NCBI RefSeq assembly: GCF_051020515.1
Contig: NZ_CP194857.1
Span: 3,534,001 to 3,598,000, forward strand
Reading direction: 5' to 3'
DNA length: 64,000 bases
Origin: CALKWS01 sp051020515
GTDB taxonomy: Bacteria; Actinomycetota; Actinomycetes; Actinomycetales; Beutenbergiaceae
The first letter of the stretch is position 1. Each line of letters starts with the position of its first letter. The translations under genes were made by a program, and so were the position numbers. The notes under the pieces are model-generated. The model ran no database searches. It saw only the letters and a program-made list of their open reading frames with translations, and was not told where the DNA came from. Positions 46,369 to 56,092 of the stretch are shown here, one piece after another.

Positions 46369-47049
46369 ATGCCGACCACACCGCATCCACCTCCACCCGA
46401 CCCCGCCGAGGATCCGCAGACCAGCGCCGGCAAGTCACGAATCCTGCAGGCTGCCACCGAGCTCTTCGGAGAGCGGGGCAGCAGCGCCACGAGTTTCAAG
46501 CGGATCGCCGAGCGCGCCGGGGTCGCCCCCGCCCTGATCGTGCACCACTACGGTTCGAAGGAAGGGCTGCAACTCGCCTGCGATCAATACGTCGTGGACA
46601 CGGTGCACCGGGTCAAGACCGAGGCCGCTCCCGGCGGCTCCCTCGATCCCCTCGGCCCGCTCTGGGCCTTCAAGCAGTACGGACCCGTGATGCGCTACCT
46701 CGCTCGCCGCCTCGGTGAGGACAGCGAGCACGTCAACGACCTGGTGGACAGCATGGTTGATGACGCCACGCAGCGAACCGGCGAGGCCGAGCAGATGGGC
46801 CTGATCCGGCACAGCGACGACCCCCGCACCATGATCGCCGTGCTGACGGTGTGGTCGTTGGGTGCGCTGGTGATGCACGGCCACCTGGAGCGGCTCATCG
46901 GTGAGGATCTGCTCGGCGGCTCCGGACCGCCGCTCTACTACCTGCGCGCCGCCACCGAGATCCTCGGCGAAGGGATCCTCACCCCCGATGCCTACCAGGC
47001 GCTCCGCGCCGACATCGCCAACACCCCCACCGAAAGGGAGAGCAGATGA
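46369..47049 (+). CDS. TetR/AcrR-family transcriptional regulator
   Basis: This 226-residue repressor has the TetR N-terminal helix-turn-helix: SRILQAATELFGERGSSATS, FKRIAERAGVAPALIVHHYG, SKEGLQLACDQYVV. The C-terminal ligand domain is all-helical without a recognised ligand. The gene is coupled (ATGA) to an ABC transporter of the tetronasin/antibiotic export type, so the inducer may be an exported compound. Confidence 0.9.
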   Translation: MPTTPHPPPPDPAEDPQTSAGKSRILQAATELFGERGSSATSFKRIAERAGVAPALIVHHYGSKEGLQLACDQYVVDTVHRVKTEAAPGGSLDPLGPLWAFKQYGPVMRYLARRLGEDSEHVNDLVDSMVDDATQRTGEAEQMGLIRHSDDPRTMIAVLTVWSLGALVMHGHLERLIGEDLLGGSGPPLYYLRAATEILGEGILTPDAYQALRADIANTPTERESR

Positions 47050-47969
47050 ATCCCGTGATAGAGACAACCGACCTGGTCAAGACCTTCGGCTCCACGCGCG
47101 CCCTGGACGGCCTCGACCTGCGCGTGGAGGCCGGGGAGGTGCACGGTTTCCTCGGACCCAACGGTGCCGGGAAATCGACCACCATCCGGGTGCTGCTGGG
47201 CCTGCTCCGGGCCGACGGTGGCACAGCCAGGCTGTTCGGCTCCGACCCGTGGGCGCAGTCGGTCTCGCTGCACCGGCGCCTGGCCTACGTCCCTGGTGAC
47301 GTCGAACTCTGGCCCAAGCTCACCGGAGGCGAAGCGATCGACGTGTTCGCGCGCCTGCGTGGCGGAGTGGACCAGCGTCGCCGCGACCGGCTGGTCGAGC
47401 GGTTCGACCTGGACCCCACCAAGAAGACCCGCACCTACTCCAAGGGCAACCGGCAGAAGGTGGCACTGATCGCGGCGCTGGCCTCTGATGTGGAGCTGCT
47501 GCTCCTGGACGAGCCCACCGCGGGCCTGGACCCGCTGATGGAGGTCGTCTTCCAGGAGACCATCCGAGAAGCACGCCAGCAGGGCACCACCGTGCTGCTC
47601 TCCAGCCACATCCTGGCCCAGGTGGAGGTCCTGGCCGACCGGATCTCGATCATCCGGCAGGGTCGGATCGTCGAGAGCGGCTCACTGCGTGACCTGCGGC
47701 ACATGACCCGCACCACGTTCATCACCGAGACAAAGGCCTCGCCGGAGGCACTGGGCGAACTACACGGGGTGCACGACGTGGCCCGGCAGGACGGCCAATG
47801 GCGCTTCGACGTCGACGGTGACCGGGTCGACGAAGTGGTGCGCGCCCTCAGCACACTGGGAGTGCAGTCCATCGTGGCCCAGCCCCCGACGCTGGAGCAG
47901 TTGCTCATGCGCCACTACGGGGACGACGTCGCGGCGCGGGTAGAGCAGACGCCGGGCGAGCGGTCATGA
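47046..47969 (+). CDS. ABC transporter ATPase, tetronasin-resistance (TnrB2) type
   Basis: This 307-residue nucleotide-binding subunit has Walker A GFLGPNGAGKSTTIRVLLGL, Walker B VELLLLDEPTAGLDPLME and the H-loop LLSSHILAQVEV. The signature motif is the variant RTYSKGNRQKVALIAALASD instead of LSGGQ, diagnostic of the TnrB2-like export subfamily. GAAAGGGAG precedes its ATG. It overlaps the TetR gene and the permease gene by four bases each. Confidence 0.92.
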   Translation: MNPVIETTDLVKTFGSTRALDGLDLRVEAGEVHGFLGPNGAGKSTTIRVLLGLLRADGGTARLFGSDPWAQSVSLHRRLAYVPGDVELWPKLTGGEAIDVFARLRGGVDQRRRDRLVERFDLDPTKKTRTYSKGNRQKVALIAALASDVELLLLDEPTAGLDPLMEVVFQETIREARQQGTTVLLSSHILAQVEVLADRISIIRQGRIVESGSLRDLRHMTRTTFITETKASPEALGELHGVHDVARQDGQWRFDVDGDRVDEVVRALSTLGVQSIVAQPPTLEQLLMRHYGDDVAARVEQTPGERS

Positions 47970-49617
47970 GCACCACGACCACGCGACCCGCGGAACACGC
48001 GGAGCGGGCCGAGCAACGCAACAGCCCGGGTACCGGTACCGCCGCACTGGTGCGCCTGGCACTTCGACGCGATCGGATCAGGATCCCCGCATGGGTGGCC
48101 GGCTTGGGGCTGTACGTCCTGTACGTCTCGACCGCACTGCCCGTGATCGCCGGCACTGATGAAGAGCTCGGCGCCCTGGCGCCGCTGTTGGAACAGCCCG
48201 TGGGACGGATGTTCACCGGACCCGCCTACGGCATGGACGCGCTGACCCATGAGCGATTCTTCGCCAGCGGCTACGTGCTGTACCTCTTCGTCCTCGCCGC
48301 ACTGATGTCCATCCTGCTCGTCACCCGGCACACCCGGGCCGAGGAGGAGTCCGGCCGGGCCGAACTGGTCCGTGCCAGCGTGGTCGGGCGGCACGCGCAT
48401 CTGACCGCGGCTCTCATCGTGGCCGCACTGGCCAACCTCGGCGTACTGGTGGTCATCACGGCGATGTCGGTGGCCGGAGGCTATGGCGCTATGGGCTCGC
48501 TGCTGATCGGAACGGGCACCGCCCTGGTCGGCATGGCCTTCGCCGGGATCGCCGCAGTCACCGCGCAACTCAGCGAGAACAGCCGTCCTACCTCCGGAAT
48601 GGCCGGCGCCGTACTCGGGGCGGCGTTCGCGTTGCGCGCCCTGGGCGACATGGCGGCGGTAGGTGGCACGGCGCTTTCGTGGGCCTCGCCCCTGGGCTGG
48701 GCCTCCCAGACCGCGCCGTTCGTGCACGACCGGTGGTGGCCGCTCGCCCTGCTGGTCGCCCTGGCCATCGCGGCCGTCGCGGCTGGTTTTGCCCTACAGC
48801 ACCGACGGGACCTGGGCGCAGGCCTGCTGGCGTCATCGAAGGGCCCGGCGCGGGCACGCCACGTCCTCGGACTCCCCTGGGCCTGGCCGCGCGGCTGCAA
48901 CTCGCCGCCGTCGTCGCCTGGGGGCTGTCGATCACCGCCCTGGGCGTCCTCAACGGTGCCTTCACCCAGTTGATGGTCGAGGCCGCCGACGACATGCCCG
49001 AGGCATTCCGGGACGTGTTCGGTTCCCAAGCACTGATGGAGGGCTACCTGGCGTTCATCGCCGCGTTCAACGCCTACATCATCGTGGCCTACATCGTCTT
49101 CGCCGTCCAAGGGCTGCGAGCCGAGGAGACCGGCGGGCGCGCCGAGGCGGTGCTGGCCACCCCCACCAGCCGGGCCGCGTGGGCAGGATCGCACCTGCTC
49201 GCCATCGCACTCGGTGCGACGATGATCATGGTCGTGGCCGGTGCGGGAACCGGGCTGGGTGCGGCCATCTCCACCGGGGACTGGTCGCTGGTCGGCACCC
49301 TCCTGGGCGTGCATCTCAACCTGCTCCCCGGGCTGCTGTTGGTGCTCGGACTGTGCGGGTTGCTGTTCGGCTGGCTTCCCACGCTGATGGCCCCACTCGG
49401 ATGGACAGTGGTGGGTCTCGTCGTGGTGGCCGGCGTCTTCAGCGACCTTCTCGACCTGCCCGACTGGGTGCAGCAGTTGTCACCGCTGAGCCACCCGGCG
49501 CAACTACCGGTGGAGGACTTCGCCGGGACGCCGTTGGTGTGGCTGGGCGGGCTGACGGTGCTCGGTGTGGGGCTGGGGCTGGTGGGCCTGAGCCGGCGCC
49601 AGATCTACGTGCGGTGA
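47966..49617 (+). CDS. ABC exporter permease, TnrB3 type, one apparent frameshift
   Basis: This large membrane permease of about 550 residues has two homologous halves of about six helices each. Each half has an ExxGRAE motif (RAEEESGRAELVRASVVGR and RAEETGGRAEAVLATPTSR) typical of TnrB3-like permeases. The two halves are in different frames; they join between 48838 and 48872 near GPARARHVL/TPLGLAARLQLA, where one missing base restores the frame. It should export a hydrophobic compound or antibiotic with the ATPase upstream. Confidence 0.85.
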
Positions 49618-49682
49618 GACCTGCGGACGCGCCGGCGCGACTGCGGTGAGACCTGCGGACGCGTCGGCCCGACTGCGGTGAG
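49610..49682 (+). repeat. 32-nt tandem repeat, 2.3 copies
   Basis: The unit TGCGGTGAGACCTGCGGACG plus CGYCGGCSCGAC is repeated at 49610, 49642 and (partly) 49674 with two base differences between the full copies. The first copy contains the stop codon of the permease gene, and the rest lies downstream. No gene or hairpin explains it. Confidence 0.8.
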
Positions 49683-49790
49683 GTGCCCACCACGTGGGAC
49701 GCCATGCCCTGAGCGCCGACTCCGGCTGCGCCTGGCGCGGGGAACAGGCAGGATGGCCACGTCACTGAATCCACGGATGAGGAGTACACC

Positions 49791-50217
49791 ATGGCTGTTG
49801 TCAGCAAGGCCAGCACCGCTTGGAAGGGCGACCTGTTCAACGGCTCCGGAGCCACCAGTCTGCAGACCTCCCCAGGTGGGCACCTTCGACGTCTCCTGGA
49901 AGGCACGGGCCGAACCGGGCGCGGGCACCACGAACCCGGAGGAACTGATCGCGGCGGCGCACGCCTCCTGCTTCTCCATGGCCTTCTCCAAGGAGTTGGC
50001 CGACAACGAGACACCCCCCACGGCACTGGAGACCAGGGCCGAGGTCACCTTCGAACCGGGCACCGGCATCACCGGGATCACGCTGCGCGTGACCGGCACG
50101 GTCGAGGGCATCAGCGCCGCGGACTTCGAGCGGCTCGCCGAGGGCGCCAAGGACGGGTGCCCGGTCTCCCAGGCGCTGGCCGGGGTCGAGATCCAACTGC
50201 AGGCCACCCTCGCCTGA
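49791..50217 (+). CDS. osmC: OsmC-type peroxiredoxin, one apparent frameshift
   Basis: OsmC reduces organic hydroperoxides with a pair of cysteines. They are seen in AAAHASCFSMAFSKEL and GAKDGCPVSQALAG; GTTNPEELI is also conserved. The N-terminus MAVVSKASTAWKGDLFNGSG is in another frame from VGTFDVSWKARAEPGAGTTN; removing one C at CCCC 49870-49873 joins them and gives 141 residues, the family length. GAGGAG precedes ATG 49791. Confidence 0.88.
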
Positions 50218-50237
50218 GCAGGGCGCGGGGCCGCGGT

Positions 50238-51483
50238 TCACCCGTGGCCTGGATGCCAGCCGGTCTTCCCGATCCAGGCCTGCAGGCGAGGCCAGGCGGC
50301 GGTGAACCACGGCTCCTTGGCCTGTGCGTACTCACCGGTCGTGGCCGTGCCGGCGACGGTGCGTCGCTTCAGGTCGGCATACTCGGCCCGCGCTTCCCCG
50401 TCCGCGCGCAGCCAGTCCCGGAACGCGAGCGCGTAGCGCCAGCCGGGGCCACCCACGTGCCGCACGTGCAGGTTCACCGGCCTTCCCGGGTCGGCGTTGG
50501 TGTAGAGGCGTTTGCGCCACTGCGCCGGTTCGGGTGCGTGGGGTTTGGGTACATCGCGCTCGATCGCGGTGTGCCGGATGAAACCCGCGGTGCGTAACGG
50601 CTCATCGAGGTCCACCGCGGCGTCGAGGTCGACGACGCCCAACTGCAGGTCGATGACGTCCTTGGCCACCAGACCGGGGACCGCGGTTGAACCGATGTGG
50701 TCGGCCGTCTCGACCTGCTCCCCCACGGCGCGCCGGATCCGGGCGAGCAGGTGCTCGGCCTGCACGTCCCAGGGACGATCCAGCCCGGTCGGACCGGCAC
50801 CGGTCGCGGCACGCGCGCCCCCGGGAGGCTCCATCAGCATTGCGGGGCCCGGCCCACGCTCGGCCCGCCCGGTTCTGCGCGATGTTGTGCGCGAACGGCG
50901 CCAACCGGGTGTGCCACAGGTCCTCGATCTCCTCGCGCACCTGCGCCTTGGGTCGCTCGGTTTCCAGCCACACGTCCGCCACGGCTCGGCGGCGCTGATC
51001 GTCGGTCTGTGCCCGTATCCGCGACCAGGCATCTGCCTCGGAGAGTCCGCGCCCGGACACCAGGCGGCGATGACGCTCGATCTCGCCCGCTCCTGCCACC
51101 AGGACCAGGTGATACCGGTCGGCCAGGTCATTCTCCACGATCAGCGGTACGTCGTGCACCACGATCTGCCCTGGTGGCATCCGGCTCAGGAGCGCCCGGG
51201 ATCGGTCGGTGACCAGCGGGTGAACCACCGCCCCCAGGCGCGCGCGGGCCTCCTCGTCGTTGAACACGATCCGGCCCAGGGCCGGCCGGTCCAGGGAGCC
51301 GTCGGGTTGCAGCACCTCGGGCCCGAAGGCCCGCACCACCTGGGCCAGGCCGTCGGTACCCACCTCGACCACCTCCCGGGCGAGGACGTCGGCGTCGATC
51401 AGGCGTGCGCCGAGGTCGGTCAGCACCGCCGCCACGGTGGACTTACCGGCTGCGATCCCGCCGGTGAGGCCGATGTTGAGCAC
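50238..51483 (-). CDS. coaE: dephospho-CoA kinase fused to GrpB/UPF0157 domain, one apparent frameshift
   Basis: CoaE phosphorylates dephospho-CoA, the last step of coenzyme A synthesis. The kinase half has the P-loop NIGLTGGIAAGKSTVAAVL and HDVPLIVENDLADRYHLVL. The C-terminal half is a GrpB/UPF0157 nucleotidyltransferase-like domain (HIGSTAVPGLVAKDVIDLQL, WRKRLYTNADPGRPVNLHV). This fusion is common in actinobacteria. The halves are in different frames: removing one C at 50864-50870 joins NRRAERGPGPAM. GTG 51483 follows TACTGT by six bases. Confidence 0.9.
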
Positions 51484-51489
51484 GCTCCG

Positions 51490-51495
51490 ACAGTA
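51490..51495 (-). promoter_or_regulatory. -10 box TACTGT of leaderless coaE promoter
   Basis: TACTGT lies six bases before GTG 51483. The nearby GGAG is too close to the start to be a ribosome binding site, which supports leaderless translation. Confidence 0.5.
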
Positions 51496-51545
51496 GTGGT
51501 TCGGGCGGCCGTCGTGGTCCGCCCGGCTCCGCACCGTGCTCGTGC

Positions 51546-52175
51546 TCAGTCCACCGCGCCGTCAGGCACGACGTCGTCGGTCTCGGTGGCCAGGGCACAC
51601 TCCACCGCCGCGACCACCGCCCGGGTGGCCCCGGCCACGCCGAGCACCTCGACCGGCGGTAGGTGGGCGAACCCGGCCCGCGTCGTCGTCGGCCCTTCCA
51701 CCCGCCCTCCCACTCCTGCGGCGGCATGCAGCCCGGCGTACATGACTGCGTTGCACCCGTAGGTGCCCGCGCTCAGGGAGAGTTCTGCCTCGATGCCGAC
51801 CTCATGGATCGCCCGCCGCATCGCCTTCACCGGCAAGGTGGTGAAGTAGGCGCTCGGGCCCGCGGGGATCACCGGTACGTCCACGGGCTGCTCGCCGGCG
51901 TTGTCCGGGATCCGCGCGTCGATGAGGTTGACCGCCACGCGTTCCAGGCCAAGGCGTTCCCGGCCCGGCGCGAGCCCCAGGCTGAGGACCACCTGCGGGC
52001 GGTGTCGCCTCACCAGGTCGCTGATGAGCCGCACGCAGCGCGAGAAGTCCACGGGGAGGATCTCGGTCTCCCAGCCGGGGTGATCCTGCAACGCGGTGGC
52101 CACCTCGAGCGAGGGGTTGCTGGCGTGGCCACCGAAGGGTTCGAAACCGGTGATCAGCACTGTGGTCGTGGACAT
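51546..52175 (-). CDS. pcp: pyroglutamyl-peptidase I
   Basis: Pcp is a cysteine peptidase that removes N-terminal pyroglutamate. The catalytic triad is visible: Glu in LGLERVAVNLIDARIPDN, Cys in SAGTYGCNAVMYAGL and His in RAGFAHLPPVEV. The N-terminus VLITGFEPFGGHASNPS is typical. 209 residues from ATG 52175, which follows TAGAGT by seven bases. The frame is open slightly further upstream. Confidence 0.92.
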   Translation of the reverse strand: MSTTTVLITGFEPFGGHASNPSLEVATALQDHPGWETEILPVDFSRCVRLISDLVRRHRPQVVLSLGLAPGRERLGLERVAVNLIDARIPDNAGEQPVDVPVIPAGPSAYFTTLPVKAMRRAIHEVGIEAELSLSAGTYGCNAVMYAGLHAAAGVGGRVEGPTTTRAGFAHLPPVEVLGVAGATRAVVAAVECALATETDDVVPDGAVD

Positions 52176-52182
52176 CGCGCTC

Positions 52183-52188
52183 ACTCTA
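52183..52188 (-). promoter_or_regulatory. -10 box TAGAGT of leaderless pcp promoter
   Basis: TAGAGT lies seven bases before ATG 52175, directly after the terminator hairpin that ends the rpsA transcript. Confidence 0.45.
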
Positions 52189-52202
52189 GCCACCCGGACA
52201 CA

Positions 52203-52240
52203 GCAAGGCCCCTCACCCGAACCCGGGTGAGGGGCCTTGC
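52203..52240 (-). terminator. 16-bp terminator hairpin downstream of rpsA
   Basis: GCAAGGCCCCTCACCC, loop GAACCC, GGGTGAGGGGCCTTGC form a perfect 16-bp stem starting 33 bases after the rpsA stop. It is the strongest hairpin of the window. There is no T-tract. It separates rpsA from pcp on the same strand. Confidence 0.8.
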
Positions 52241-52273
52241 GCGGGCCGATCAGTGTTGATCAGCGTGAACGGC

Positions 52274-53766
52274 TCAGTTGCCGGTCAGCTTCTCCCGCAG
52301 GGCAGCCAGTGCCTCATCGGAGGCGAGGGTGCCGCCGGTGTCGGCCGGCGCAGCGGTGTAGCTGCTGCTGGAGACGACGAGGACGGGGAAGCGGACGAAC
52401 CGCTGTCCTCCTCGCCGACCGGAACCTCGGAGTCGGCCTCGATAGCGGCGGCCACCTGCTTCTTGTGGGCCTCCCACCGGGACTGTGCCTCGGCGTACTG
52501 GGACTCCCACGCCTCGCGCTGGGCCTCGAAGCCCTCGAGCCACTCGTTGGTCTCCGGGTCGAAGCCCTCGGGGTACTTGTAGGTGCCCGCCTCGTCGTAC
52601 TCGGCGGCCATGCCGTACAGCGACGGGTCGAACTCGTCGCTGTTCGGGTCCACCCCCTCGTTGGCCTGCTTCAGGGACAGCGAGATGCGGCGACGCTCCA
52701 GGTCGATGTCGATGACCTTGACGAACACCTCATCGTCCACGGTCGCGACCTGCTCGGGCAGTTCGACGTGACGCTGGGCGAGTTCGGAGATGTGCACCAG
52801 GCCCTCGATGCCGTCCTCCACGCGCACGAACGCACCGAAGGGCACCAGTTTGGTGACCTTGCCCGGCACCACCTGACCGATCGCGTGGGTACGGGCGAAG
52901 GCCTGCCACGGGTCCTCCTGGGTGGCCTTGAGCGAGAGCGAGACACGCTCGCGCTCGAAGTCGACGTCGAGCACCTCGACGGTGACCTCCTTGCCGACCT
53001 CCACGATCTCGCTGGGGTGGTCGATGTGCTTCCAGGACAGTTCCGACACGTGCACCAGACCGTCCACGCCACCCAGGTCCACGAACGCACCGAAGTTGAC
53101 GATCGAGGAGACGACACCAGGGCGGACCTGGCCCTTGGCCAGGGTCTGCAGGAAGGTGGAGCGCACCTCGGACTGGGTCTGCTCCAGCCAGGCGCGGCGG
53201 GACAGCACCACGTTGTTGCGGTTCTTGTCCAGTTCGATGATCTTGGCTTCGATCTCCTGGCCGATGTAGGGCTGCAGGTCACGCACCCGGCGCATCTCCA
53301 CCAGGGAGGCGGGCAGGAAGCCGCGCAGCCCGATGTCCAGGATCAGGCCACCCTTGACGACCTCGATCACGGTGCGGGTGACGACGCCGTCCTCTTCCTT
53401 GATCTTCTCGATCGTGCCCCAGGCACGTTCGTACTGGGCGCGCTTCTTGGACAGCAGCAGCCGGCCTTCCTTGTCCTCCTTCTGCAGGACAAGTGCTTCC
53501 ACGTGCTCGCCCACCTCGACGACCTCATCGGGGTCGACGTCGTGCTTGATGGACAACTCGCGGGACAGGATGACGCCCTCGGTCTTGTACCCGATGTCGA
53601 GGAGGACCTCGTCGCGGTCGACCTTGACGACAGTGCCCTCGACGATGTCACCGTCATTGAAGTACTTAATGGTCGCGTCAACGGCTGCGAGGAAGTCTTC
53701 TTCCGAGCCGATGTCATTGACTGCGACCGACGGGACGCTGGTCGAGGCGGGGGTAGTGATAGTCAT
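52274..53766 (-). CDS. rpsA: 30S ribosomal protein S1, one apparent frameshift
   Basis: S1 brings mRNA to the 30S subunit. There are four S1 RNA-binding domains: GDIVEGTVVKVDRDEVLLDI, then VVTRTVIEVVKGGLILDI, RPGVVSSIVNFGAFVDLGG and VPGKVTKLVPFGAFVRVED. The shorter four-domain form is usual in actinobacteria. The C-terminal tail is acidic and Ser-rich; a frame change at about 52361-52385 is needed to reach TAAPADTGGTLASDEALAAL and the stop at 52274, giving about 497 residues. The repeated TCG/AGC codons there invite sequencing errors. Confidence 0.93.
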
Positions 53767-53947
53767 TGAGTAGTGGACTCCGTTGCGGACAGGGATTGTT
53801 GGGATATCTGACGTGGCACGCCGCACCCGGATTGACCGGGACGGGCCGAGTCTGATCACAATGACCGGACAACAGGCCCGCGTTCGACCGCGACACCACG
53901 TGGATGACAAGCCATCCGGGCATGCGGGCACGAGGCACCGACAACGC

Positions 53948-53977
53948 AGTCTAGTGCCTGCGGGCAACCGTGAGCAA
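53948..53977 (-). promoter_or_regulatory. rpsA promoter TTGCTC-N18-TAGACT
   Basis: On the minus strand TTGCTC (53977-53972), an 18-base spacer and TAGACT (53953-53948) form a good housekeeping promoter. The leader to ATG 53766 would be about 175 bases, long enough for post-transcriptional control of S1. I could not identify a known leader motif in it. Confidence 0.6.
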
Positions 53978-54027
53978 CGTGATCTGCACAGCCGGGTTCC
54001 GGCCCGTCCCGAGCCGCTTATGCGGGT

Positions 54028-54033
54028 TAGGCT
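54028..54033 (+). promoter_or_regulatory. -10 box TAGGCT of leaderless mog promoter
   Basis: TAGGCT lies six bases before ATG 54040. The intervening CGGAGG looks like a ribosome binding site but is flush against the ATG, so leaderless initiation is more likely. Confidence 0.45.
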
Positions 54034-54039
54034 CGGAGG

Positions 54040-54528
54040 ATGCCAACCGAGCAGCGCACGCCCCGGGCCTTCGTGATCACCGTGTCCGATCGGAGCGCGG
54101 CCGGAGAACGTGAGGACCGCTCCGGTCCGCTGGTCGAACAGCACCTCACCGACCACGGTTTCGCGGTGACCCGTCGGATCGTGCCCGACGGCGTGGAAAC
54201 GGTGCGTACCGCCCTCACCCGGGCGCTGGACAGCGGCGCCGACGTCGTGCTCACCCTGGGTGGCACCGGCGTTAGTCCGCGGGACCGCACCCCGGAGGCG
54301 ATCGCGCCCATGCTGGAACTGGAACTGATCGGGGTGGCCGAGGCGATCCGCGCACACGGGCTGAGGAACACGCCGACGGCCGCGCTGTCCCGCGGGCCGT
54401 GCGGTGTGATCGGAACCACCGTGGTGATCGCTCTGCCCGGCTCCTCGGGTGGCGTACGCGACGGACTCGAGGTGGTGGTTCCGCTCTTGCCCCACCTGCT
54501 GGACCAATTGCGCGGAGGTGACCACTGA
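54040..54528 (+). CDS. mog: MogA/MoaB-family molybdopterin adenylyltransferase
   Basis: This 162-residue protein of molybdenum cofactor synthesis activates molybdopterin by adenylation for metal insertion. It has the family motifs FVITVSDRSAAGEREDRSGP, VVLTLGGTGVSPRDRTPEAI and ALPGSSGGVRDGL. It opens the plus-strand mog-moaE-moaA operon with one-base and four-base overlaps. MogA and MoaB cannot be told apart safely here. Confidence 0.9.
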   Translation: MPTEQRTPRAFVITVSDRSAAGEREDRSGPLVEQHLTDHGFAVTRRIVPDGVETVRTALTRALDSGADVVLTLGGTGVSPRDRTPEAIAPMLELELIGVAEAIRAHGLRNTPTAALSRGPCGVIGTTVVIALPGSSGGVRDGLEVVVPLLPHLLDQLRGGDH

Positions 54529-54971
54529 TGACGGTGACGCACGAGGATGAACGCCTGAACATGATCCAGGTGACCGAGCAGACCCTGGACGTCGCGGCAC
54601 ACATGGCAGCAGTGGACGATCCCCGGTGCGGAGCGGTGACCACCTTCGTGGGGCAGGTGCGCGATCACGACCCGGGCGTGACCGGCACGGTCACGTCGAT
54701 CAGCTACTCCGCCCATCCGGACGCCCAGTCGGTGCTCGAGCGGATCGTGGCCGAGGTCTCCGGCGGAGCCGATCGGCTGCGGATCGCGGTGAGCCACCGG
54801 GTGGGTGACCTGGTTGTGGGCGACCTGGCCCTGGTGGTGAGCGTGGCCAGCGCGCACCGCGCACAGAGTTATGCGGCATCGCGTGAGGTCGTGGAACGGA
54901 TCAAGGTCGAGTTGCCGGTCTGGAAGAAGCAGCACACCGCCGATGGCGCCGGCCACTGGAGCGGCATATGA
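54528..54971 (+). CDS. moaE: molybdopterin synthase catalytic subunit
   Basis: MoaE transfers sulfur from MoaD thiocarboxylate to cyclic pyranopterin monophosphate. The 147-residue protein has CGAVTTFVGQVRDHDPG, ISYSAHPDAQSVLERIV, SHRVGDLVVGDLALVV and the catalytic-lysine region ELPVWKKQHTADG. Its ATG shares a base with the mog stop, and its stop overlaps the moaA ATG. Confidence 0.93.
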   Translation: MTVTHEDERLNMIQVTEQTLDVAAHMAAVDDPRCGAVTTFVGQVRDHDPGVTGTVTSISYSAHPDAQSVLERIVAEVSGGADRLRIAVSHRVGDLVVGDLALVVSVASAHRAQSYAASREVVERIKVELPVWKKQHTADGAGHWSGI

Positions 54972-56059
54972 GTTCCCAGCCGGTACCGGTGACGATCGGC
55001 TCCGCTCCTCCCCCTCCCCGGACGGTTCCGGACCCGGACCCGCGGCGCGGCAGCCCACTGGTGGACACCTTCGGACGGGTGCACCGGGACCTGCGCATCT
55101 CCCTGACCGACCGCTGTTCGCTGCGCTGCACCTACTGCATGCCCGAACAGGGCATGGAGTGGCTGGCACGTTCCTCGATCCTCTCGGTGGATGAGATCGT
55201 CCGGGTCGCCCGGATCTGCGCCGAGGCGGGCATCTCCACGTTCCGCCTCACCGGCGGTGAACCGCTGCTCCGGCGCGACATCGTCCAGGTGGTCTCCGAA
55301 CTGGCGGCGCTCCGCACCCCGGACCGCAAGCCGGTGCAGGTCGCCATGACCACCAACGGCATCGGCCTGGACAAGGTGATCACCGCCCTGGCCGATGCCG
55401 GCCTGGCCCGGTTGAACATCAGCTTGGACACCGTTCAACCCGAACGCTTCGCCGAACTGACCCGGCGCAACCGGTTCAAGGACGTGATGGCCGGTATCGA
55501 GGCCGCTTCCCGCTCCGGGCTGCGCCCGTTGAAACTCAACGCCGTGGCGATGCGCGGGGTCAACGACGACGAACTGGTCGACCTGGTCGAGTTCGCCCTG
55601 TCGATGCAGGCACAGATGCGGTTCATCGAGCAGATGCCGTTGGACGCCGGCCACACCTGGGACCGGAAGCAGATGGTGACTCGCGAGGAGATCCTGGCGG
55701 CCCTGGGCAAGCGCTGGGAACTCCACCCGGTGCCGGGGCGTGGCGGTGCTCCCGCGGAGAAGTTCCGACTCGATGACACCGACAGCCACGTCGGGGTGAT
55801 CGCCTCGGTCACCGCCCCGTTCTGCGGGGCGTGCGACCGGCTGCGCCTGACCGCCGACGGCCAGTTGCGCAACTGCCTGTTCTCCACCGACGAGTACGAC
55901 CTCATCCCGGTGGTGCGGGCCGAGGACCCGGAACTGAACACCGATGAGCGCATCGACGCGGTGCTGCGGGCCTGCATCGACGCCAAGAAAGCCGGGCACG
56001 GCATCAACGATCCGGGCTTCCTGCAACCTGCACGTGGGATGAACGCCATCGGCGGCTGA
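54968..56059 (+). CDS. moaA: GTP 3',8-cyclase MoaA
   Basis: MoaA is the radical-SAM enzyme that starts molybdenum cofactor synthesis from GTP. The N-terminal cluster site is SLTDRCSLRCTYCMPEQG (CxxxCxxC); the second 4Fe-4S site is APFCGACDRLRLTADG with RNCLF. The SAM region is TGGEPLLRRDIV. The chain ends GMNAIGG with the conserved C-terminal Gly-Gly that completes the active site. It is complete at 363 residues and coupled to moaE. Confidence 0.95.
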   Translation: MSSQPVPVTIGSAPPPPRTVPDPDPRRGSPLVDTFGRVHRDLRISLTDRCSLRCTYCMPEQGMEWLARSSILSVDEIVRVARICAEAGISTFRLTGGEPLLRRDIVQVVSELAALRTPDRKPVQVAMTTNGIGLDKVITALADAGLARLNISLDTVQPERFAELTRRNRFKDVMAGIEAASRSGLRPLKLNAVAMRGVNDDELVDLVEFALSMQAQMRFIEQMPLDAGHTWDRKQMVTREEILAALGKRWELHPVPGRGGAPAEKFRLDDTDSHVGVIASVTAPFCGACDRLRLTADGQLRNCLFSTDEYDLIPVVRAEDPELNTDERIDAVLRACIDAKKAGHGINDPGFLQPARGMNAIGG

Positions 56060-56092
56060 AACCCCGGGCGCCAGCCCGGCGCAGCGCGGGCG

